Assembly (NCBI RefSeq): GCF_000786695.1
Contig: NZ_CP009962.1
Coordinates: forward strand, 3,162,001 to 3,226,000
DNA from: Collimonas arenae
GTDB taxonomy: Bacteria > Pseudomonadota > Gammaproteobacteria > Burkholderiales > Burkholderiaceae_D
Length of the DNA stretch: 64,000 nt
Direction of reading: 5' to 3'
In this document: positions 16,427 through 25,727 of the stretch, piece after piece
Position numbering within the stretch: the first letter of the stretch is position 1
Layout: each line of letters opens with the position of its first letter
The notes under the pieces: generated by a model
What the model was told of the DNA's origin: nothing
What the model saw: only the letters and a program-made list of their open reading frames with translations
Databases searched by the model: none
Position numbers and translations under genes: made by a program

Positions 16427-16855
16427 TCAACCCGGTTTGATCTTGAGGGCTGCGCGGTGGTGTCGGAGATACTTGAAAGTACCCATCGCCTTGGCCACCA
16501 GATGATCGCCGTGCCATAGCTCGGCGTCGCAAAAACACATGGTGGTGGATTGGTGAAAAGCCCGGCCTTTGGCGACGATACGCGCGCCGGTCTGGCCAGC
16601 CGGCTGCAGAAAACTGGTTTTCATTTCAACCGTGACCGCTGCTTCGGCCTGCGGATAAAGCGAACGGCCGGCCAGCGCCATGACCACATCCAGCATGGTC
16701 ATCGATACACCGCCATGCGTCACCTGCCAGCTATTCATGTGATGCGGTTGTAAAATCAGGGCCAGCTCGGCTGCTCCCTCGCCCATCGCGACGAATTCAA
16801 CGCCGAGATAACTAAGAAAAGGATTGTCGATCGGGAAAACATGGGAAGGAAACAT
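16427..16855 (-). CDS. PaaI-type hotdog thioesterase
   Basis: A single hotdog domain of about 142 residues. The start at 16855 (MFPSHV) follows the stop of the preceding gene; the longer frame from 16885 would overlap that gene and is less likely. The conserved HMNSWQVTHGGVSMTMLDVVMALAG stretch contains the Asn/His-Gly-Gly arrangement of PaaI enzymes, which hydrolyse acyl- or aryl-CoA thioesters. The preserved length of the second half (VEMKTSFLQPA, ATMCFCDAELW-like TTMCFCDAEL) supports an active enzyme. Its substrate cannot be predicted. Confidence 0.85.
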   Translation of the reverse strand: MFPSHVFPIDNPFLSYLGVEFVAMGEGAAELALILQPHHMNSWQVTHGGVSMTMLDVVMALAGRSLYPQAEAAVTVEMKTSFLQPAGQTGARIVAKGRAFHQSTTMCFCDAELWHGDHLVAKAMGTFKYLRHHRAALKIKPG

Positions 16856-16863
16856 AACGCTGT

Positions 16864-17175
16864 TCAGCTCAGGTAGTCCATGCAATGGCGCGATTCCCGC
16901 ACGGCACCGACGAAAGGCTTGATCGCCTCATGGGTTGGATGATGTTGATAGGCTTCCAGCGCTGCCTCCGATTCAAATTCTGAATAGAGCACCACGTCGC
17001 AGGTTGCATCCATTCCGGGCTGCGCTATCACAGCTTCGAACTTCAGCATGCCGGGTACGATGCCGGCGCAACCGTCCAGCAAAGCCTTCACTTTCAATGC
17101 ATTGGCGGCCTTGTCTGCGCCTTCTGCCTGCTCTTTCAGTTTCCAGAATACGATATGCTTCAATGTCTTGCTCAT
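16864..17175 (-). CDS. Dabb (stress-responsive A/B barrel) domain protein
   Basis: A 103-residue protein with start at 17175, where a GGAGAG ribosome site is correctly spaced. KHIVFWKLKEQA opens the ferredoxin-like barrel, followed by a long helix, VVLYSEFESEAALEAYQHHPTHEAI and a closing SRHCMDYL. Dabb proteins dimerise as alpha/beta barrels; most bacterial members are uncharacterised. It lies 8 bases upstream of the thioesterase gene and is probably in the same transcript. Confidence 0.88.
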   Translation of the reverse strand: MSKTLKHIVFWKLKEQAEGADKAANALKVKALLDGCAGIVPGMLKFEAVIAQPGMDATCDVVLYSEFESEAALEAYQHHPTHEAIKPFVGAVRESRHCMDYLS

Positions 17176-17263
17176 GGGGATCTCTCCGATGTAGATGGGT
17201 GAAGCTGTTGCTTTGCCGATATGCCTTAAATTCATGCGCTATTTTACCCGCTCGCGCATCGCC

Positions 17264-17863
17264 TTATTCGATCAGTAATTTATAGGCAATCGTCCACATG
17301 GTGATGCCAACCACAACTTCCAGTATGCGCCAGGAAACAGGCTTGGCAAATATCGGCCGCAACAAGGCCGCGCCGTAGCCCAGTGAAAAAAAGAACACCA
17401 GCGAAGCCAGCATCGCGCCGGCAGCGAATTCGGCTTGCTGCCCCGGAAATTGAGTCGATATGGAGCCAATCAACAGCACCGTATCCAGATAGACGTGCGG
17501 GTTAAGCCAGGTTAGCGCCGCACACACCAGCAAGGTCGGTAGCAAGGCTGCTTGAGTATCCCCCGATTGCGTCAGTACTGCCGAGGACTTCCACGCAGTG
17601 ATGAAGCTGCGTGCGCCATACAAGAACAAGAATGCCGCGCCACCGTAGCGCATCACAGTGGCCAGCCAAGGTGCATGGGTAATTACAATCGACAAGCCCA
17701 ACACGCCTAGCAATATCAGGATGGCATCAGACAAGGCGCAAGTCAGGCAAACCCAAAACACATGTTCGCGTTTCAGCCCCTGTTTAAGAACAAAGGCATT
17801 TTGTGAACCGATGGCGAGAATTAATGAGAGAGAAAGCGTGAAGCCAGAAATAACAGCGGTCAT
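17264..17863 (-). CDS. LysE/ArgO family amino acid exporter
   Basis: A 199-residue membrane protein with six predicted spans. The LysE signature SLSLILAIGSQNAFVLKQGL is at the N-terminus and LLVCAALTWLNPHVYLDTV in the middle. Close resemblance to ArgO/LysE suggests export of basic amino acids such as arginine or lysine. No LysG/ArgP regulator is adjacent. The GGDEF-EAL gene ends just upstream, six bases away, on the same strand, so read-through from it is possible. Confidence 0.9.
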   Translation of the reverse strand: MTAVISGFTLSLSLILAIGSQNAFVLKQGLKREHVFWVCLTCALSDAILILLGVLGLSIVITHAPWLATVMRYGGAAFLFLYGARSFITAWKSSAVLTQSGDTQAALLPTLLVCAALTWLNPHVYLDTVLLIGSISTQFPGQQAEFAAGAMLASLVFFFSLGYGAALLRPIFAKPVSWRILEVVVGITMWTIAYKLLIE

Positions 17864-17869
17864 GAATAT

Positions 17870-20848
17870 TCAATGCAAGTTAATAGGCAAACGGCTCTCG
17901 CCATCGGCGTTGCCGTCATCCGTATTGCTGCGTTCGGCCACAAAGCGCGCCACGTCCGGGTCGGTAATAAAACTGGCGGCAGAACGGGCCGACAAGATGG
18001 CATCGGGAGACTGCGGCTTCGCAACAATGAAACCTTGCACGTAATCGACGCCAAGCTTGGCCAACGCTTCGATCATCGCGCAGTCTTCCACCCACTCGGC
18101 AATGCTTTTCATACCGAGGTTACGCGCCAGCTCGACGATCGCTTCGACAATCGCCTCATTGGCGGGATGCTTGTTCATGCTTTGAATGAATGCACCATCA
18201 ATTTTCAACGCATCTGCCGACAGGCTCTTCAGATAGGTAAAGGAGGTATAGCCGGCGCCGAAATCATCCAGCGCCACCTTGGCGCCCAACGCTTGCAAGC
18301 GCTCGATGATGCGGCTGGTATGTTCCAGATCGTGCAATGCAACGCTTTCCGTCACCTCGATACACAGCATTGGCACCACCTTCAGGTGCTTTTCCATAAT
18401 CAGGAAAAGATCCTGAATGAATTTTTCATCGTTGAGCGAAGCTCCGCTCAGATTCACGCAAACGAACCTGGTCAACGGTAGCTGCGATTGATGCTGGTCA
18501 AGCCACTCCAGCACCGTGGTCATGACCCAGCGATCAATTACTGCAATACTGCCGTTTTCTTCCGCCGCTGCAATCACCCTGGTTGCCGGCACAACTTTAT
18601 TATCAGAGTCGCGCAGCCTTAGCAGCACTTCAAAATTGAGTGAAGCTTCAGGCTCTTTCAGCGACATGATCGGCTGCATTTCAACGAACAAACCAGGCGG
18701 CAAGAACTCCCCCCCCAGTCTTTCGATCAGACTGAGCTCTTCCATCCGTTCCCGGAATACCGAGGCATTCTTGTGATACACCACGATATGCTCGTCATGA
18801 GCCTTCTTGGCTTCGCGGCAAGCGCGATCCGCAGCTGAAATGGCGTCTTGCACACGCATGCCTGCAGCTACTTCGATCAAACCGATCGAACCTTTGACAT
18901 GAAATGCGCGCGCGCCGATATGATAAGACTGATAGCTGATTCTTTGAATAATGGCAGAACAGATTTCAGTAGCGACGCTAATCTCTACATCCTGGAACAG
19001 GACAATGAATTCATCACCCCCGATACGGCCGATATGATTACCTTCGCCCAACGATAGCTGGACACGTTCACATAGCTGCTTTAACACTTCATCGCCGGAT
19101 TGGTGGCCAAACAGATCGTTGATCAGCTTAAAACGATCCAGGTCAAGATAAGCCAGGGCTAGAGGCCGGTCATCGCATTGACGTTCGATGGCTTGCTCTA
19201 GCATGATCTCGATGCCGCGACGGTTCAACACGCCGGTCAGCGGATCGTGTTCGGCCAGGAAACGCAAACGCTCGACAGCATGGGAACGATCGGTGATGTC
19301 TTGCAACGAGCCTTCTATGCGGCCATTGGCAAACGTCGCTGTCACCAGGTAGGTACTAGCCTTGCCATCAACACCGCCAATCCCGTGAAGCTCGGCCTCA
19401 TTACCGCCATTGCCGGAAACAATTTTCGACAGTCTCTCATGAGCGCCTGGCTCGAAATAGTCGTCCCATTTTTTTAGCCACTGCGTGCCAGCATCATGAC
19501 CAAGAATTTTTTCCAGAGCCGGATTGGTGCGCACAAAGCTCCCATCCGCCGAGAGCGTAAACAAACCGATCGGGGTAACGTCGTAGGTAGTGCGCAATTC
19601 GGCCTGGACCATCGCCAATTCGCGTTTTCCAGCGCGCATTTGTTCAGCAAAAGCAAAAGACGCCATCAAACTCGACAGCAAAGCCACAATCACGTTGTTG
19701 GGAACCTCGTCCAGCGTCTTGATACCAAACGCAGCGGCCACCACCTCATCAACCCGCGTAAACAGCACGACAAACATGGATGCGCAGTACCAGAGCACTG
19801 CCCGGGTGCGGGCTTTCCACACGATGCGCGCGAGCAAAAAAATCAATATGAGTATGCCTGCGACAGTCCAGCACCATAACATAGGAAGAAAATGCTGATA
19901 GGACAGGAAAAAGGCAGCAACTAGCAAGACTGCACCCAGCCAGCGTAAAACATTTTGCAAGAAAACAAAGCCAATCTGCTTCAACTCATTCTGGAACAAT
20001 CTGCCGAACAAAGTAAACGTCACGATGTAATAGGTGGCAAAGGTCAATTTGCGCAACCATGGTAGCCATTGGTTCGGAATCGTCCATATCAGCCAATGGG
20101 CATCCCATCCCATGGCATTCGCGCCGAGACGCAGATTACCCAGAAGCCATACCGCAAATAAGACATACATCCATTCACGATTGATTAGAGCTGCCACCAG
20201 CACAAACAGCGTCAGCGTCAACAGTCCGCCTTCCATCAAGCCTATGCCGCGATAAAACTCCTTCTGCGACTGCGCGAAATCGGAACTACCCCACTGACGC
20301 ACGGAAATACGAGCAGGACCGGAAAAAACGCCCTTGCACAATACTTCCACGGGTAAAGAGCGCGCTGAAAAAGATAAAACAAATCCGGTTTTTTCCGCCT
20401 TGATCTGGCCATCGACCTTGTAGCGGCTACCCGTTCCAAGCAAGCGCTGGCCACCATCGCTCCAGCAACTCAATTGCTGCGCATGGCGCGATGGCAGCTC
20501 AAGTTCAGTAACAGCTGAATCAGGTGTCGCCGATACTACAAAAGAAAACCAAAACGGCGTCTCTTGCAGTTGCGTGTTGTAGTAAGCCTGCAGTGATGTC
20601 CCAGTCAGCTTCTGAAATGCCTGCTCCGGAAGAAGACGTTGCTTTGGGTCGCTCAATACATGTATTGGCGACGAGCCTGGCTCGTTATGTCCGAAACGGC
20701 TGTCGAGTGTAGCGAAAGCAAGGATCGTAAATACAACAACCAAAGCTGGCACCAATACTACCGAAAAATAGAACACCGCCCAGTCTTGCGGCTTGAGATT
20801 TTTGGTGAGACTTTTCGGCGTGTCGGCATGGAATAGCCACATAAACAT
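17870..20848 (-). CDS. Membrane-bound GGDEF-EAL protein with 7TM-type sensor and PAS domain
   Basis: A 992-residue c-di-GMP enzyme. Order: one N-terminal span (25-47), a periplasmic region of about 150 residues like the 7TMR-DISM extracellular domain, seven membrane spans (about 203-400), a PAS-like domain (about 412-520), GGDEF (530-690) with an intact GGDEF motif at 610-614, and EAL (715-985). In the EAL domain the signature is E740-V-L, and N799, E831, the DDFG motif (861-864), K882 and E918/E921 are present, so phosphodiesterase activity is plausible. Both activities therefore may be functional. The protein probably converts a periplasmic ligand signal into c-di-GMP changes. It has its own 110-base upstream region. 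Confidence 0.93.
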   Translation of the reverse strand: MFMWLFHADTPKSLTKNLKPQDWAVFYFSVVLVPALVVVFTILAFATLDSRFGHNEPGSSPIHVLSDPKQRLLPEQAFQKLTGTSLQAYYNTQLQETPFWFSFVVSATPDSAVTELELPSRHAQQLSCWSDGGQRLLGTGSRYKVDGQIKAEKTGFVLSFSARSLPVEVLCKGVFSGPARISVRQWGSSDFAQSQKEFYRGIGLMEGGLLTLTLFVLVAALINREWMYVLFAVWLLGNLRLGANAMGWDAHWLIWTIPNQWLPWLRKLTFATYYIVTFTLFGRLFQNELKQIGFVFLQNVLRWLGAVLLVAAFFLSYQHFLPMLWCWTVAGILILIFLLARIVWKARTRAVLWYCASMFVVLFTRVDEVVAAAFGIKTLDEVPNNVIVALLSSLMASFAFAEQMRAGKRELAMVQAELRTTYDVTPIGLFTLSADGSFVRTNPALEKILGHDAGTQWLKKWDDYFEPGAHERLSKIVSGNGGNEAELHGIGGVDGKASTYLVTATFANGRIEGSLQDITDRSHAVERLRFLAEHDPLTGVLNRRGIEIMLEQAIERQCDDRPLALAYLDLDRFKLINDLFGHQSGDEVLKQLCERVQLSLGEGNHIGRIGGDEFIVLFQDVEISVATEICSAIIQRISYQSYHIGARAFHVKGSIGLIEVAAGMRVQDAISAADRACREAKKAHDEHIVVYHKNASVFRERMEELSLIERLGGEFLPPGLFVEMQPIMSLKEPEASLNFEVLLRLRDSDNKVVPATRVIAAAEENGSIAVIDRWVMTTVLEWLDQHQSQLPLTRFVCVNLSGASLNDEKFIQDLFLIMEKHLKVVPMLCIEVTESVALHDLEHTSRIIERLQALGAKVALDDFGAGYTSFTYLKSLSADALKIDGAFIQSMNKHPANEAIVEAIVELARNLGMKSIAEWVEDCAMIEALAKLGVDYVQGFIVAKPQSPDAILSARSAASFITDPDVARFVAERSNTDDGNADGESRLPINLH

Positions 20849-20958
20849 CGCGTCCGTAGAGTGAGAGGGTTCTACTGTACTGTAAAAAAAGCACCATGAT
20901 GTTCTTTTACGACAATATCACCCTCTCAATATCATATTTACAAATACGAATTGAATCG

Positions 20959-21768
20959 CTAACCCAGGGGCTTGTCTATCTGTTGTTGCCGTTCTTGATT
21001 ATCATGGCGCATGGACGATGTGCCACGTTGGGCCATTAACGGATTGTAAGCCTGGTCAAGAATCAAATCGGCGTGATGTATTTCAAACATCAAGGCAAAC
21101 AACGGATGTGCGGCAGCGGCCCAACGCGTTCTAGCGGTCGCGACTTCAAACGCCATGACACGATGGGGCAACATGCCGACATGTTGCATCGGGATGAACT
21201 GTCCTCCGGAAAAGACATCTTGAAACAACAAGGCATCATATTGCCGATCTAACGGCGAGCGCGCTGTAATTACCATCCAGTCGATCCCGTTCTCGAGACA
21301 GTACAAAAAATAAGCCTTGAAGAGTAAGGTTTTTACCATCTTACCGATTTGACCAGAAGCCACTCCCAGGCGCGTAGCCTCTGCCAAGTGCCAGCCCTGT
21401 AGCCATGGCGGCAACGTTACCGATTGCTCCAGTACTAATGGCTGATCAAGATTTGTTTGAATGCGCATCGTCCCCAAAGATGTGCCGTCGAGCTTGGACT
21501 CCGCCAATAATATAATCGTATCTTGCGCAATATCTGCCTGCTCAAACTCTCGCAGATTTTGGGCCAGTTCGGGCAAATGACGACTGTAGGCAGCATGGCG
21601 AATTCCTACTGCTTTCTGCAAAGCCTGTTCGTCATTCACTATTCGGATAGTAAATGGCAAGCGCTGCTCGCGCAGCGTTACCACAGGATTTTTTGACGGT
21701 AAAAATGGGGGTACGCTAACGTCGTCGATAACGTGATCGGATGAGATTATTGGATGATCTAGTTTCAT
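20959..21768 (-). CDS. FeeM-like N-acyl amino acid synthase (GNAT-fold acyltransferase)
   Basis: About 269 residues. The start at 21768 is supported by a GGAG site; a longer frame from 21822 is less likely. The central part reads IRIVNDEQALQKAVGIRH, YSRHLPEL, GTMRIQTN and LAEATRLGV, the pattern of the FeeM/LuxI-like GNAT fold that couples an acyl chain from acyl-carrier protein to an amino acid. FeeM makes long-chain N-acyl tyrosines; homologues are widespread in beta-proteobacteria and mostly unstudied. No acyl carrier protein or FeeL partner is adjacent, and the neighbouring GGDEF-EAL gene is the only hint of a signalling role. Substrate and product are unknown. Confidence 0.65.
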   Translation of the reverse strand: MKLDHPIISSDHVIDDVSVPPFLPSKNPVVTLREQRLPFTIRIVNDEQALQKAVGIRHAAYSRHLPELAQNLREFEQADIAQDTIILLAESKLDGTSLGTMRIQTNLDQPLVLEQSVTLPPWLQGWHLAEATRLGVASGQIGKMVKTLLFKAYFLYCLENGIDWMVITARSPLDRQYDALLFQDVFSGGQFIPMQHVGMLPHRVMAFEVATARTRWAAAAHPLFALMFEIHHADLILDQAYNPLMAQRGTSSMRHDNQERQQQIDKPLG

Positions 21769-21962
21769 GTCGAATGCTCCGAAGTAGAAAACATGGTTAA
21801 CCGCTTTATGCATACATCGCATTACGGTACGACCAGATTCTCACGTTCGGCGCACTGAAGAAAACTAAACCCTGCTCACAATTTGATCATTAGTGGCATA
21901 TAACTCATGTAAAACAACTGCAGACTCAAAATAATTAATTTTCAACAACATCTTGCACCTAT

Positions 21963-22688
21963 TCAGTGCTGCCCTCCCCCTAAATAAGCTGCCTTGACTG
22001 CCGGATCGTTCTTCAGTTTTTCAGCCGGACCATGCACCGAAATCCGTCCATTTTCCAGCACATAACCATAATCGGCGACATTCAAAGCCGCCGCAGCGAA
22101 TTGCTCCACCAGCAACATTGTTACACCCTCTGCCTTGAGCCGGGAGATGATGCGAAACACCTCTTCCACCAGAATCGGCGCCAGCCCCATCGAGGGCTCG
22201 TCAAGCAAAATCACTTCTGGATTGAGCATGACGGCGCGCGCCATGGCCAGCATTTGCTGCTCGCCTCCGGACAAGGTGCCGGCCAGCTGGGTTTGCCGCT
22301 CTTTCAAGCGTGGAAATAGTTCCAACGCCCGTTCAAGATCCTGTTTGATGTCACCACGCGGACGCATGCGGGTAAAGCGCGGAAATGCGCCGAGCAAAAG
22401 ATTATCGACCACGCTCATGGTGGCAAACACTCGTCGCCCTTCAGGCGAATGCGCCAGCCCGGCACGCGCAATCTTGTGAGAAGCCAGGCCGGTTACATCA
22501 ACCCCGGCCAGGGTGACGTTACCGGCTTTGGCTTTGATCATGCCGGAAATGGCGCGCATGGTGGTGGTCTTGCCGGCGCCGTTAGAGCCGATCAGCGTCA
22601 CCACCTTGCCTTTCGGCACATCCAGCGAAATACCGTGCAACACTTCGACCTTGCCGTACGCGGCGTGCAAATTGGAAATCGAGAGCAT
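21963..22688 (-). CDS. livF: Branched-chain amino acid ABC transporter ATPase LivF
   Basis: A 241-residue ATPase: Walker A GSNGAGKT, signature LSGGEQQML, Walker B VILLDEPSMGLAP, H-loop-type LLVEQ. The AYGKVEVLHG start and the late YGYVLENGRI segment are typical of LivF. It pairs with the LivG domain fused in the gene directly upstream (1-base gap) to energise uptake of leucine, isoleucine and valine or related substrates. It is the last gene of the liv operon. Confidence 0.93.
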   Translation of the reverse strand: MLSISNLHAAYGKVEVLHGISLDVPKGKVVTLIGSNGAGKTTTMRAISGMIKAKAGNVTLAGVDVTGLASHKIARAGLAHSPEGRRVFATMSVVDNLLLGAFPRFTRMRPRGDIKQDLERALELFPRLKERQTQLAGTLSGGEQQMLAMARAVMLNPEVILLDEPSMGLAPILVEEVFRIISRLKAEGVTMLLVEQFAAAALNVADYGYVLENGRISVHGPAEKLKNDPAVKAAYLGGGQH

Positions 22689-22689
22689 C

Positions 22690-24669
22690 TTATGACTCCG
22701 CTAGATTGGAAGTGAATGGCGAGTCGGCGTCAGCTTCGCCGTCGCTGCCGCCAAGATAGGCTTCGATCACCTTGGGATCGTTTTGCACAGTCCCTGGTTT
22801 TCCTTCGGCGATTTTCTGGCCGAAGTCCAGCACCGTCACAATATCGGAGATCGACATCACGACATCCATGTGATGTTCGATCAGAATAATCGTAATGCCG
22901 TGCTCCCGGATTTTGTGGATGATCGCTATCAGCTCTTTGATATCCGGCGCAGTCAGTCCGGCCGCTGGCTCATCCAGCAACAACAGTTCCGGGTTCAGGC
23001 CCAGCGCGCGGCCGATTTCCAGTAGACGCTGCTTGCCATATGGCAGGTTACGCGCCTCCTCTCCTGCCAGATCGCTCAGTCCGACGAATTCCAGGATGCT
23101 GGCGGCGCGCTCCCTCGCACGCTGCTCTTCGCGTCGATAACGCGGCGTACTGAAGATCACGTCCAGCACACTACTGCGGAAGGTGTGGTGCAAGCCGACC
23201 AGCACATTTTCTGCGGCCGTCATTTCGCCGAACAGTTGCACATTCTGAAAAGTACGGGCAACACCGCCCAAGGCAATTGCCGAAGGCGTCGAACCGGAAA
23301 TCGTCTTGCCATTGAATTCAACCTTGCCGGAAGTCGGCTTGTAAATACCGCTGAGGACGTTCATCATGGTGCTCTTGCCCGAGCCGTTCGGCCCGATCAG
23401 ACCGTGCACACTGCCTTTGACGATATCCAGGTTGACTTCGTTCAAGGCCTTGAGGCCACCGAATTGCATCAGGATTTTCTGGCCGCTCAGCAGCGTACTG
23501 CCAACTGCGACGCTTCCAACGCTTGCTGCCCACACCTGTTCAGGGCTGACCACAACGCTGGCAGGTTTATCTGCTGCGTTCATTTTGCGGCCCATAATAT
23601 TGCGGGCAAAGCCGACAATCCCATCCTGCAGGTAATAGACGACGAACAATGTCATCAAGCCGAATATCGTCAAACGCCAGTCGGTAATATTTTCCAGCCG
23701 ATAGGAAAATATCGCCATGCCGACAGTGGCGGCCAATGGCACAGCCATTTCGCGCAACGTCTTGCGTTTTTTCCACAACAGGAATGCCGCCGCCAGTACG
23801 CCGATCACAGCTGCCGTGGTGGCTATCTGCCGAAACAGTTCGATATCCGCCAACAAGCTCGGCAGCATGACAACAATCAGCGCGCCAAGCAGCGAGCCGA
23901 TACGGCTTTTTCTCCCCCCCATGATGACCGCCAGCAGGAACAGGATGGTCAGTTCGAAGTTGTAGGTGTTCGGTGAAATATATTCCTCGGAATAAGCATA
24001 CAAGCTGCCAGCCAGCCCGGCCAGCGCGGCGCTGATCACGAATGCGATCACTTTGTAGCGGTACACCGAAACACCCATGCAATCCGACGCGATCGGGCTA
24101 TCGCGGAGCGCCTGGAACGCGCGCCCCAGATGCGATTTGACGATGCGATGGACCACGATCAGCGACAGCACCATCAAGCCCGCCACCAGATAGAAATAGC
24201 CGACTTCATCCAGGCGATGGCCGAAAAAATCAGGCTTGTTCAGCTTGATGCCCATCGGGCCATCCGTCAGGAAACTCATTTCATTGATCAGGATCTGGAT
24301 GATGGTGCCGAACGCCAGCGTCACCATGGCCAGGTAAGGCCCAGTCACGCGCAACGCGGGCAAGGCCAGGATGGCGCCGAAGCCAGCTGTAACAAGCAGG
24401 CTAGCCGGCGCCGCAATCAGGAACGGCCAGCCGAGCTTGAATACCAGCACACCGGTGGTGTACGAACCGATGCCAAACAAGCCTGCATGCCCGAGCGAAA
24501 CCTGGCCGGTATAGCCGACTACGATATCCAGCCCGAACAGCAGGATGGCGTAAATCAGGATAGTTTCGGCGAGGTGGATGTAATACGGATTCGGAATAAT
24601 CTGCGGGAATGCCAATAGCAACAAGATGCCAACGATAGACAGTGCGAATAACTTTTTATTCATGTTCAC
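22690..24669 (-). CDS. Fused LivM permease / LivG ATPase
   Basis: A 659-residue fusion. Residues 1-300 are LivM: several spans with GYTGQVSLGHAGLFGIGSY, LALPALRVTGPYLAMVTLAFGT-type and SPIASDCMGV (EAA loop-like) motifs. Residues 300-360 add two to three extra hydrophobic segments. Residues 395-640 are LivG: IGPNGSGKST (425-434), LPYGKQRLLEIGRAL as a degenerate signature, LLLLDEPAAGL, and IIL-type H-loop IEHH. The two parts are separate subunits in E. coli but fused forms occur in beta-proteobacteria. Fusion fixes one LivG per LivM, while LivF and LivH stay separate. It overlaps livH by four bases. Confidence 0.93.
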   Translation of the reverse strand: MNMNKKLFALSIVGILLLLAFPQIIPNPYYIHLAETILIYAILLFGLDIVVGYTGQVSLGHAGLFGIGSYTTGVLVFKLGWPFLIAAPASLLVTAGFGAILALPALRVTGPYLAMVTLAFGTIIQILINEMSFLTDGPMGIKLNKPDFFGHRLDEVGYFYLVAGLMVLSLIVVHRIVKSHLGRAFQALRDSPIASDCMGVSVYRYKVIAFVISAALAGLAGSLYAYSEEYISPNTYNFELTILFLLAVIMGGRKSRIGSLLGALIVVMLPSLLADIELFRQIATTAAVIGVLAAAFLLWKKRKTLREMAVPLAATVGMAIFSYRLENITDWRLTIFGLMTLFVVYYLQDGIVGFARNIMGRKMNAADKPASVVVSPEQVWAASVGSVAVGSTLLSGQKILMQFGGLKALNEVNLDIVKGSVHGLIGPNGSGKSTMMNVLSGIYKPTSGKVEFNGKTISGSTPSAIALGGVARTFQNVQLFGEMTAAENVLVGLHHTFRSSVLDVIFSTPRYRREEQRARERAASILEFVGLSDLAGEEARNLPYGKQRLLEIGRALGLNPELLLLDEPAAGLTAPDIKELIAIIHKIREHGITIILIEHHMDVVMSISDIVTVLDFGQKIAEGKPGTVQNDPKVIEAYLGGSDGEADADSPFTSNLAES

Positions 24670-25556
24670 ACCTTCTTGATGGCTGTCTTGCCGAACAACC
24701 CCGCCGGCTTGATCGCCAGGACCAGCAGTAGCAGCACCAGGCCGGGTACTTCCTTGTATCCGGTTGAAATATAGAAGCCGGTCAGTGTCTCAGCAATCCC
24801 CAGGATCAAGCCGCCGACAATCGCTCCCATGCCCGATGTCAGGCCGCCGATAATCGCCACCGCGAAGGCCTTCAGGCCAAGCGAAGTGCCCATGGTAGCG
24901 CCGGTCAGCGTCAGCGGCGCCACCAGTACGCCGGCGAAAGCGGCCGTTGCCGATGACAATGCATACGAAAACGTGATCACCATGCTTGTGTTGATACCCA
25001 TCAGTCCGGCTGCATCGCGATCGTTCGAGGTGGCGACCACGGCCTTGCCATAGATCGATTTACGATTGAACAGTTCTACCGCCAGCATCATCGCCAGCGC
25101 ACCCAACACCACCACAATTTGCATCGGCTGGACATTGGCGCCAAGTACTTGGAACGGCGTTGCCGACAGCGGCGTTGGAAAGGTCAAGTCATCCTTGCCC
25201 CAGATATTCTCAGCGACGTTTTTGAAGATGATAGCCAGTGCGATGGTCGACATGATCCAGCCGAATTCCGATTTGATCTTGAGTGCAGGACGTACGCCTA
25301 TCCATTCGACCACCGCACCTTGCAGTGCACCGAACACGATCACCACCGGAATCATCAGCCAGTAGTTCAGATAAGGACCGCCATGGATATTGCCGACCAG
25401 GCTAAGGCCAACCAGGGCGCCCAGCATCAGGGCTTCGCCCTGACCGAAATTGAGGGTGCCGGAAGTGGCGAATGTGAGTTGATAACCGAATGCGATCACC
25501 GCGTAGATCATGCCAAGCGCGATGCCGCTGAAGACGAGTTGCAGCAGAATTTCCAT
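24666..25556 (-). CDS. livH: Branched-chain amino acid ABC transporter permease LivH
   Basis: A 296-residue permease with about eight spans. Start at 25556 (MEILLQL) is chosen since the longer frame uses CTG. Features: LVFSGIALGMIYAVIAFGYQLTFATSGTLNFGQGE at the N-terminus (only the pattern is noted), the GINTSMVITFSYALSSATAAFAGVL region with the EAA-type loop before it, and GLTSGMGAIVGGLILG near the end. It forms the membrane channel with the LivM part of the neighbouring fusion. It is separated from the binding-protein gene by about 170 bases containing a hairpin. Confidence 0.92.
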   Translation of the reverse strand: MEILLQLVFSGIALGMIYAVIAFGYQLTFATSGTLNFGQGEALMLGALVGLSLVGNIHGGPYLNYWLMIPVVIVFGALQGAVVEWIGVRPALKIKSEFGWIMSTIALAIIFKNVAENIWGKDDLTFPTPLSATPFQVLGANVQPMQIVVVLGALAMMLAVELFNRKSIYGKAVVATSNDRDAAGLMGINTSMVITFSYALSSATAAFAGVLVAPLTLTGATMGTSLGLKAFAVAIIGGLTSGMGAIVGGLILGIAETLTGFYISTGYKEVPGLVLLLLVLAIKPAGLFGKTAIKKV

Positions 25557-25640
25557 GATGGGTCCGAGAAAATGCGCCAAGTACAGCAAAAAAAGCAGCA
25601 GCCGCGATATGGCAAAGCGGCGCTACCGTTCGACCCAATA

Positions 25641-25668
25641 AATCCAGCCCGCAAGCGCAGGCTGGAAT
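25641..25668 (-). promoter_or_regulatory. Hairpin between the binding-protein gene and livH
   Basis: An inverted repeat AATTCCAGCC / GGCTGGATT with a 9-base loop lies in the 170-base gap of the liv operon. There is no T-run, so it looks more like an RNA-stabilising or partial-termination element that lets the periplasmic protein be made in excess over the membrane parts. Confidence 0.45.
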
Positions 25669-25727
25669 TCGGATGCGTCGGGCAAATTACTTGCCGGTGA
25701 CCACCATTGCGGCACACCGGCTTGTCA

